A stretch of 64,000 nt of DNA from an uncultured Sulfitobacter sp. (GTDB taxonomy: Bacteria; Pseudomonadota; Alphaproteobacteria; Rhodobacterales; Rhodobacteraceae): contig CANMXJ010000002.1 of assembly GCA_947501805.1 (NCBI GenBank), positions 124,001 to 188,000 on the forward strand. Direction: 5' to 3'. The position numbers and the translations under genes were made by a program. The notes beneath the pieces are model-generated. The model was not told the DNA's origin and searched no databases. It saw nothing but the letters and a program-made list of their open reading frames with translations. Position 1 is the stretch's first letter. The number at the start of each line of letters is the position of its first letter. Of the stretch, positions 58,631 through 64,000 are shown piece by piece.

Positions 58631-59860
58631 ATGCTTCAAGAATCGCAAAATGCACATGAGCATGAGGCTGCCCCAACGGATCGTGCTTCGCGTGGATCAA
58701 ACCAGAGTGGGATGCGGGCCTATAATGAACGCCTGGTGCTCTCGCTGGTGCGGGAGGTCGGCCCGATGTCGAAGGCAGAAATCAGCCGTATGACCGGACT
58801 TTCTGCGCAGACGGTTTCTGTCATCATGCGGGCGCTGGAAGCTGACAGTTTGTTGAAAAAGGGCGCACGGGTGCGCGGCAAAGTCGGGCAACCTTCGGTT
58901 CCGATGGGCCTGAATGCGGATGGTGCCTTCTTTTTCGGGCTCAAGATCGGGCGCAGGAGCGCAGAAGTGGTTCTTGTGGACTTCGAGGGAGAGGTGAAGC
59001 GGCGTGATCAGGATGTGTACACTCACCCGCAGCCCGATGCGGTCATGCGTTTTGCAAATGAGACAACCGCCGCTTGGCTGAGCGATATGTCTGAGGCCGA
59101 GCGGGGCCGAGTTGCAGGTTTGGGTGTTGCTATGCCATTTCGTCTTTGGGAATGGGATCGGGCGATGACGCAGGCAGGTAGCGGTCTCGATAGTTGGCGC
59201 GACTTCGATGTCGCAGCAGAGCTTGGCGCGTCCAGTGATGTTCCCGTGTATTTGTGCAACGACGCTTCTGCGGCCTGCGGTGCGGAACTTGTCTTTGGTA
59301 CGCAGGACAAGCCAAGGGATTTCCTGTATTTCTATATCGGCTATTTCGTTGGGGGTGGCCTTGTTCTGGACAACAGGCTGTATACTGGCGAAAGCGGCAA
59401 CGCAGCGGCGCTTGGTTCAATGCCGATTGCAAGACAGGAGGGCGGGGAACGCCAGCAGCTTGTTGACGCGGCCTCATTGGCGACACTGGAGGCGATGCTT
59501 GAGGGTGACGGGCACGACAGGCAGGCAAGTTGGAGCCATGCCGATGCGTGGAATTTCTCGCCCGAGCTTTTGAACAACTGGCTCGAGAATGCGGCGAAAG
59601 GTCTGGCGCAGGCGATTGTTTCGGCCAATTGCCTGATTGATTTTCGAACTGTTTTGATTGACGGCTCGGTACCTACGAAGGTCCGTGCCGAATTGGTAGA
59701 GCGGGTACGCCTTTTGCTGGGCGACTTTGCTGTGCCCGGTGTCGAGGTGCCCGAAGTTCGGGAAGGCACAATTGGTAGCGATGCCCGATCGCTGGGCGCA
59801 GCCAGTTTATCACTCTCTGATCGCTTTCTTGTCGATCGTAATGCATTTTTGAAAGGGTGA
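58631..59860 (+). CDS. ROK family transcriptional regulator
   Basis: 409 residues from ATG 58631 (AGGGG upstream). The N-terminal winged helix (AEISRMTGLSAQTVSVIMRALEADSLLKKG, about 49-78) is followed by a ROK sugar-kinase-like domain with GLKIGRRSAEVVLVDFEGEV and CNDASAACGAE. The usual zinc Cys cluster of ROK kinases is not evident, so it is a sensor, not a kinase. The frame ends 3 bases before the fructokinase gene, so it probably senses a sugar or sugar phosphate. Confidence 0.92.
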   Translation: MLQESQNAHEHEAAPTDRASRGSNQSGMRAYNERLVLSLVREVGPMSKAEISRMTGLSAQTVSVIMRALEADSLLKKGARVRGKVGQPSVPMGLNADGAFFFGLKIGRRSAEVVLVDFEGEVKRRDQDVYTHPQPDAVMRFANETTAAWLSDMSEAERGRVAGLGVAMPFRLWEWDRAMTQAGSGLDSWRDFDVAAELGASSDVPVYLCNDASAACGAELVFGTQDKPRDFLYFYIGYFVGGGLVLDNRLYTGESGNAAALGSMPIARQEGGERQQLVDAASLATLEAMLEGDGHDRQASWSHADAWNFSPELLNNWLENAAKGLAQAIVSANCLIDFRTVLIDGSVPTKVRAELVERVRLLLGDFAVPGVEVPEVREGTIGSDARSLGAASLSLSDRFLVDRNAFLKG

Positions 59861-59863
59861 TCC

Positions 59864-60790
59864 ATGATATTGTGTTGCGGTGAAGCCCTTATTGATATGA
59901 TCCCGGCCGCGACTGCAGCGGGTGCTGACGGCTTTGTTCCGCATTCGGGAGGGGCTGTGTTCAACACGGCGGTTGCGCTTGGTCGTCTGGGGGTTCGCAC
60001 CGGCATGTTGTCAGGGGTTTCAACTGATATGTTCGGTAGGCAACTTGTCGACGGGTTGAAGGCCAGCCATGTGGATGTTTCCCATCTGATCCTCTCGGAG
60101 CGTCCCACAACCCTTGCTTTTGTTCGTTTGCTGGACGGTCACGCAACGTACGACTTTTATGATGAGCAATCAGCGGGTCGCATGATATCGGCACAAGATG
60201 TGCCCGCGCTTTCGGATGAGGTTTCAGCACTCTATTTTGGGGGGATCAGCCTTGCTTGCGAGCCGGGTGCAGATGCCTACGCCAGCCTTCTGGAGCAGAG
60301 CGCCGCAGGCAGGGCTGTTATGCTTGATCCAAACATTCGCCCCGGTTTTATTCGTAATATCGAGCGTTACCGCGCGCGGCTTGACCGTATGCTGGCGCTT
60401 TCGGATATCGTCAAGGTTTCGGATGAAGACCTGAACTGGCTGATCTCCGGGCCTTTGTCACTGCGTGAAAAGACGGAGAAACTTCTTTCCAAAGGGCCTG
60501 CGGTCGTGATCCTGACACGCGGCGGAGAGGGGGCGACTGGCTATCTGGCAAGCGGGGAGGAGGTGCATGTTCCCGCTGTGAAGGCCGAGATCGTCGACAC
60601 TGTTGGTGCCGGTGACACGTTCAACGCCGGCGTTCTGGCCAAGCTTTCGGAATTGGGACACCTTCACAAACCGGCGCTGGCCGATCTTTCTGCTGATGTG
60701 CTGGCCGAAGCGCTTGCGCATGGTGCGCGTGTGGCCGCGGTCACGGTGTCGCGTGCGGGGGCAAATCCACCCTGGGCCGAGGAACTCTGA
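59864..60790 (+). CDS. PfkB family carbohydrate kinase (probable fructokinase)
   Basis: 308 residues. GGAVFNTAVALGRLG (29-43) and the catalytic DTVGAGDTFNAGVLAKL signature are intact. PfkB kinases phosphorylate fructose, ribose or 2-keto-3-deoxygluconate; the company of gap, zwf and edd favours fructose or KDG. GAAAGGGTGATCC lies upstream, and it is co-transcribed with the ROK regulator. Confidence 0.9.
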   Translation: MILCCGEALIDMIPAATAAGADGFVPHSGGAVFNTAVALGRLGVRTGMLSGVSTDMFGRQLVDGLKASHVDVSHLILSERPTTLAFVRLLDGHATYDFYDEQSAGRMISAQDVPALSDEVSALYFGGISLACEPGADAYASLLEQSAAGRAVMLDPNIRPGFIRNIERYRARLDRMLALSDIVKVSDEDLNWLISGPLSLREKTEKLLSKGPAVVILTRGGEGATGYLASGEEVHVPAVKAEIVDTVGAGDTFNAGVLAKLSELGHLHKPALADLSADVLAEALAHGARVAAVTVSRAGANPPWAEEL

Positions 60791-60825
60791 GATGAAACAG
60801 CTTTCGCAGGCCTTCTGAATACGAT

Positions 60826-60843
60826 AATGTTAGCGCTATCATT
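60826..60843 (+). promoter_or_regulatory. LacI-type palindrome upstream of gap
   Basis: AATGTTAGCGCTATCATT: arms ATGTTAGC/GCTATCAT match at 7 of 8 positions around a central CG. The TGTTAGCGCTAaCA core is that of LacI-family operators in alphaproteobacteria (for example the Caulobacter xylose operator). It lies 38 bases before the gap start. Confidence 0.65.
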
Positions 60844-60880
60844 TTGCGCGTATACCTTCTAACTACAAAAGGACATGAAA

Positions 60881-61912
60881 ATGGCTCTCAAGATTGCAAT
60901 TAACGGGTTTGGACGCATCGGTCGCGGTGTTTTGCGCGCGCTGATCGAAAGTGGTGATACGGACATAGATGTCGTCGCCATCAATGATCTGGCTCCGGCT
61001 GAAAACATCGCCCATCTGTTGAAATATGACAGTGTGCACGGGCGTCTGCGCGAACAGGTGCGTATCGAGGCGGACCGCCTTATGATCGGGAGCCGCAACA
61101 TTCGACTGACAGCCCTGCGCAATCCTGCCGAGTTGCCGTGGGAAGATGTCGATATTGCCTATGAATGCACGGGGCTATTCACGGAACGCGCCGCAGCGGC
61201 GCAGCATTTGCGGAACGGGTCAAATCGCGTGCTGATCTCGGCTCCGGGCAAAGATGCCGACAAGACGGTGGTTTACGGCGTTAATCATACAGAGCTGACA
61301 GCCGATGATATTATTGTCTCCAACGCTTCTTGCACCACCAATTGTCTTGCGCCGGTAGCGATGGTTATGGACCGCAATTTCGGTATCAAGACTGGATACA
61401 TGACGACGATCCATGCCTTCACAGGCGACCAGCCAAGCCATGACACAAACCACAAAGACCTCTACCGCGCGCGTGCGGCGTCAGTGTCCATGGTCCCGAC
61501 CTCGACAGGTGCGGCCAAGGCGATTTCATTGGTGCTTCCGCAACTGGATGGCAAACTCGAAGGATCAGCAGTGCGTGTTCCAACACCGAATGTCTCGCTG
61601 GTGGACCTGAGTTTCATGCCCGAGCGGGCGGTAACCCGTGACGCGATCAATGCCGCGATTGCGCAAGCCGCTGCGGGAGAACTTGCTGGGGTGCTGTCCT
61701 ATGAGGAAGATCCGCTGGTTTCCGTCGACTTTAACCACGATCCGCATTCGTCCTGTTTTGCTGCCGCGCAAACCAGCGTCTCGCAGGGTGGCATGGTGCG
61801 CGTGGTAAGCTGGTATGACAATGAGTGGGGATTTTCGAACCGGATGATTGATACGGGGCGCGTCATTGGCGATCTGTTGCGCGATGTGCGCCCGCTTAAG
61901 TTGGCAGGCTAA
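60881..61912 (+). CDS. gap: Glyceraldehyde-3-phosphate dehydrogenase, type I
   Basis: 343 residues from ATG 60881; AAAGGAC is 7 bases upstream, so the ATG at 60875 is too near. NAD-binding INGFGRIGRGVLRA, catalytic SNASCTTNCLAPV, and the C-terminal VSWYDNEWGFSNRM are present. It oxidises glyceraldehyde 3-phosphate with NAD. It sits inside an Entner-Doudoroff cluster and has its own operator, so it may be regulated with the sugar genes. Confidence 0.97.
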   Translation: MALKIAINGFGRIGRGVLRALIESGDTDIDVVAINDLAPAENIAHLLKYDSVHGRLREQVRIEADRLMIGSRNIRLTALRNPAELPWEDVDIAYECTGLFTERAAAAQHLRNGSNRVLISAPGKDADKTVVYGVNHTELTADDIIVSNASCTTNCLAPVAMVMDRNFGIKTGYMTTIHAFTGDQPSHDTNHKDLYRARAASVSMVPTSTGAAKAISLVLPQLDGKLEGSAVRVPTPNVSLVDLSFMPERAVTRDAINAAIAQAAAGELAGVLSYEEDPLVSVDFNHDPHSSCFAAAQTSVSQGGMVRVVSWYDNEWGFSNRMIDTGRVIGDLLRDVRPLKLAG

Positions 61913-61916
61913 ACAG

Positions 61917-63365
61917 ATGGTCTCTCGTGTTATTCCGGTTGAACCATTTGACCTTGTCATTTTTGGTGCCACGGGCGATCTGTCCCGCCGTAAAATCCTG
62001 CCCGGACTGTTTCATCGTTTTGTAGTGGGGCAGTTGCCTGCAGATGCGCGCATCATCGGCGCGGCGCGATCGGATTTCACGCAAGAGACCTTTCGTAACT
62101 TGGTGCGCGAAAGCCTTGTCGAGTTTGCAAAGAAGGCTGCTGCCGACAAAAGCCAGCTAGAGCAGTTTCTGGATATGCTTGTTTATGTGCGCGTCGATGC
62201 GACAGGCGCGCAGGGTTGGCCGGAACTAAAGACGGCAATGCGCGATGATGTTGTGCGTGCCTTTTATCTTTCTGTCTCGCCCTCTCTGTTCGGGGCCATT
62301 GGTGCCAGCCTGCATCAACATGGCATTGCAACCCCGCAAAGCCGTATCGTGTTGGAAAAACCATTTGGTCATGATCTTGTGTCTGCAAAAGCGCTAAATG
62401 CAGAGCTGCGGCAGAACTTCGACGAGAGCCAGATTTACCGCATCGACCATTATCTTGGTAAAGAAACGGTGCAGAACCTGATGGCCCTGCGTTTTGCAAA
62501 CTCGCTTTGGGAGCCGCTGTGGAATGCGACTCACATTGATCATGTACAGATTACTGTCGCCGAGAGTCTGGGTGTCGAAGGGCGCGGCGAATATTATGAC
62601 CGCTCGGGTGCGATGCGCGATATGGTTCAGAACCACCTGATGCAGTTGTTGTGTCTGACGGCGATGGAGCCGCCGTCGAAGTTTCATCCAAATGCAGTGC
62701 GTGATGAGAAGGTCAAGGTGATCGAGGCGCTGGAGCCTGTCGATCCTTCCAATGTCGCACGGGGTCAGTACCGTGACCAGAACGGCGCAGGAAGTTATCG
62801 TGACCATGCAGGCGACCCCGAAAGCCGCACTGAAAGCTTTGTCGCGATGAAGGTTAAGATTGGCAATTGGCGCTGGGCAGGCACGCCGTTCTACCTGCGC
62901 ACCGGAAAGAAACTGCGCGGGCGCAGTTCCGAAATTGCTGTTGTGTTTCGTGATCCGCCCCATATGATTTTTCCCGCAATGGAAGGGCGCAAGGGCAATG
63001 CCCTGATCATCCATTTGCAACCCGATGAAGGCATCACCTTGCGCAATACCATCAAAGAACCCGGTCCCGGTGGCATGCGGTTGGCCGAGGTCACGTTGGA
63101 CATGACGTTTGCTGATGCATTGGGCCAGAACGCTGAACCGCAGGATGCCTACGAGCGGCTGATTATGGACGTGATCCGCGGTGACCAGACCTTGTTCATG
63201 CGCGGTGATGAGGTTGAGGCCGCATGGGCCTGGGCCGACCCGATCATTTCGGGCTGGGAAGACGCTGGGCAAACGCCCGCAGGCTATGACCCCGGCAGTT
63301 CCGGCCCAGAAGATGCACTGATGCTGATGCACCGTGATGGCCGCCGCTGGCGCGAGATCAATTGA
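61917..63365 (+). CDS. zwf: Glucose-6-phosphate 1-dehydrogenase
   Basis: 482 residues from ATG 61917, 4 bases after gap; the longer frame runs into gap. NADP motif IFGATGDLSRRKILPGL and active-site RIDHYLGKETVQNLMALRF are intact. It commits glucose 6-phosphate to 6-phosphogluconolactone, feeding the Entner-Doudoroff route. The next gene is edd; no pgl lies between them. Confidence 0.97.
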   Translation: MVSRVIPVEPFDLVIFGATGDLSRRKILPGLFHRFVVGQLPADARIIGAARSDFTQETFRNLVRESLVEFAKKAAADKSQLEQFLDMLVYVRVDATGAQGWPELKTAMRDDVVRAFYLSVSPSLFGAIGASLHQHGIATPQSRIVLEKPFGHDLVSAKALNAELRQNFDESQIYRIDHYLGKETVQNLMALRFANSLWEPLWNATHIDHVQITVAESLGVEGRGEYYDRSGAMRDMVQNHLMQLLCLTAMEPPSKFHPNAVRDEKVKVIEALEPVDPSNVARGQYRDQNGAGSYRDHAGDPESRTESFVAMKVKIGNWRWAGTPFYLRTGKKLRGRSSEIAVVFRDPPHMIFPAMEGRKGNALIIHLQPDEGITLRNTIKEPGPGGMRLAEVTLDMTFADALGQNAEPQDAYERLIMDVIRGDQTLFMRGDEVEAAWAWADPIISGWEDAGQTPAGYDPGSSGPEDALMLMHRDGRRWREIN

Positions 63366-63376
63366 AAGGACGTCAA

Positions 63377-64000
63377 ATGACACTCCACCCCACCATAGAA
63401 CGCGTGACCGACCGTATTATCAAGCGCAGCGAGGGCACTCGCCGCCCCTATCTTGACCGGATGCATGCGGCGCGTATCAAAGGGCCGGCGCGGGCGCATC
63501 TGTCGTGCAGTGGTCAAGCGCACGCTTATGCTGCTTCGGGGAACGACAAGGACAAGCTGGCCACAGGTGCGGCGGGTAATCTTGGGATTGTCACGACCTA
63601 CAACGATATGCTGTCGGCGCATCAGCCGTTCGAGCGTTTTCCCGATCTGATCCGTGATGCTGCGCGCGCAGCGGGTGGGACCGCGCAAGTTGCTGGTGGC
63701 GTTCCGGCCATGTGTGACGGCGTCACGCAAGGCGAGGCGGGTATGGAACTGTCTTTGTTCTCGCGCGATGTGATCGCGCTGGCAGCCTCTGTCGCGCTTA
63801 GTCACAACACGTTTGACGCTGCCGTCTTTTTGGGAGTGTGTGACAAGATCGTGCCCGGTCTTGTAATTGCGGCGCAGGCTTTCGGGCATCTGCCTGCTGT
63901 TTTCCTGCCTGCTGGACCGATGGAAAGCGGGCTTTCCAACGATGAAAAAGCCAAGGTGCGTCAACAGTTCGCCGCAGGCGAAGTTGGTCGTGATGCCCTT
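63377..64000 (+). CDS. edd: 6-phosphogluconate dehydratase (5' part)
   Basis: 208 codons before the window edge, starting MTLHPTIERVTDRIIKRSEG behind AAAGGACGTCAA. IlvD/Edd family: YNDMLSAHQPFERFPDLIRDA, GVPAMCDGVTQGEAGMELSL and FLGVCDKIVPGL, where the two Cys are Fe-S ligands. It dehydrates 6-phosphogluconate to KDPG. It is the fourth gene of the cluster and continues beyond the window. Confidence 0.95.
   Translation, partial: MTLHPTIERVTDRIIKRSEGTRRPYLDRMHAARIKGPARAHLSCSGQAHAYAASGNDKDKLATGAAGNLGIVTTYNDMLSAHQPFERFPDLIRDAARAAGGTAQVAGGVPAMCDGVTQGEAGMELSLFSRDVIALAASVALSHNTFDAAVFLGVCDKIVPGLVIAAQAFGHLPAVFLPAGPMESGLSNDEKAKVRQQFAAGEVGRDAL

Noticed and set aside
62394..63383. 329-codon minus frame opposite zwf
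   Set aside because: Shadow of zwf; composition rich in His, Cys and Gln with no motif.

Overview
The window reads as chromosomal DNA of a marine-type alphaproteobacterium of the Rhodobacterales (Roseobacter group). The indicators are an F1-only atpHAGDC operon without F0 genes, a fused sat-cysC, an Hsp20-DUF1150 pair, a CIRCE-controlled groESL pair, the neighbourhoods trxB-lrp and pgeF-midA-lgt, and an Entner-Doudoroff gene cluster. A genus such as Sulfitobacter or Roseobacter is possible but cannot be fixed from the sequence alone. Most of the window is ordinary core genome; the accessory or decaying parts are about 9.7-15.9 kb, 34.7-35.9 kb, 41-43 kb, 51.2-51.9 kb and 58.0-58.6 kb.

Layout. 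0-2 kb: the 5' end of clpA (GTG start, minus strand), gloB and a methyltransferase. 2.1-8.8 kb: an acidic secreted protein, then the ATP synthase F1 operon ending in a terminator. 8.9-10.8 kb: a small secreted protein, an H-type lectin protein, a gene-poor stretch and a Crp/Fnr regulator. 10.8-15.9 kb: a copper-response island with His/Cys-rich periplasmic proteins, a DUF411 protein, cytochrome c, a broken copC joined to a wrecked multicopper oxidase, a CsoR-type repressor, a glutaredoxin-MauE fusion and a DsbA-like protein. Two near-identical 19-bp CsoR-type operators bracket it. 16-24.8 kb: prs, an isomerase and hydrolase pair, the maoC/ribF/ycgN/ltaE group, a HAD hydrolase, a Mn-type pyrophosphatase, a YjbR protein and a DUF2161 protein. 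24.9-27.1 kb: CIRCE, groES, groEL and a terminator. 27.2-35.9 kb: a histidine kinase, a response regulator, an EamA transporter, a Nudix hydrolase, a lipase-like lipoprotein, phnM, purEK, a YdcH-like protein, hsp20, DUF1150 and a predicted metallopeptidase.

35.9-49.9 kb: sat-cysC, a membrane redox-type adenylate cyclase with a ferredoxin domain, trxB divergent from an lrp gene with a tandem operator, a Hint-domain protein, a 47-residue basic protein with its own terminator, the pgeF-midA-lgt operon, a UbiK-type protein, YbjN, proC, csaA, tdk, a CII/HTH-like protein and arsH. 49.9-58 kb: a FabH-like synthase, a nonsense-riddled BrnA-like antitoxin pseudogene, carB, an esterase, a small membrane protein, a VOC protein, a TetR regulator and a cupin. 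58.5-64 kb: ROK regulator, fructokinase, gap, zwf and the start of edd, which together form a route from hexose through the Entner-Doudoroff pathway, with one palindrome upstream of the ROK gene and a LacI-type palindrome upstream of gap.

The most interesting parts are the CsoR-bracketed copper and thiol-redox island, where a MauE-like protein sits beside a DsbA-like protein while the oxidase genes are decaying, and the cyclase that joins a histidine-rich membrane anchor, a [2Fe-2S] domain and a class III cyclase domain. Starts were re-chosen from ribosome-binding sites and family N-termini wherever a longer open frame was misleading.
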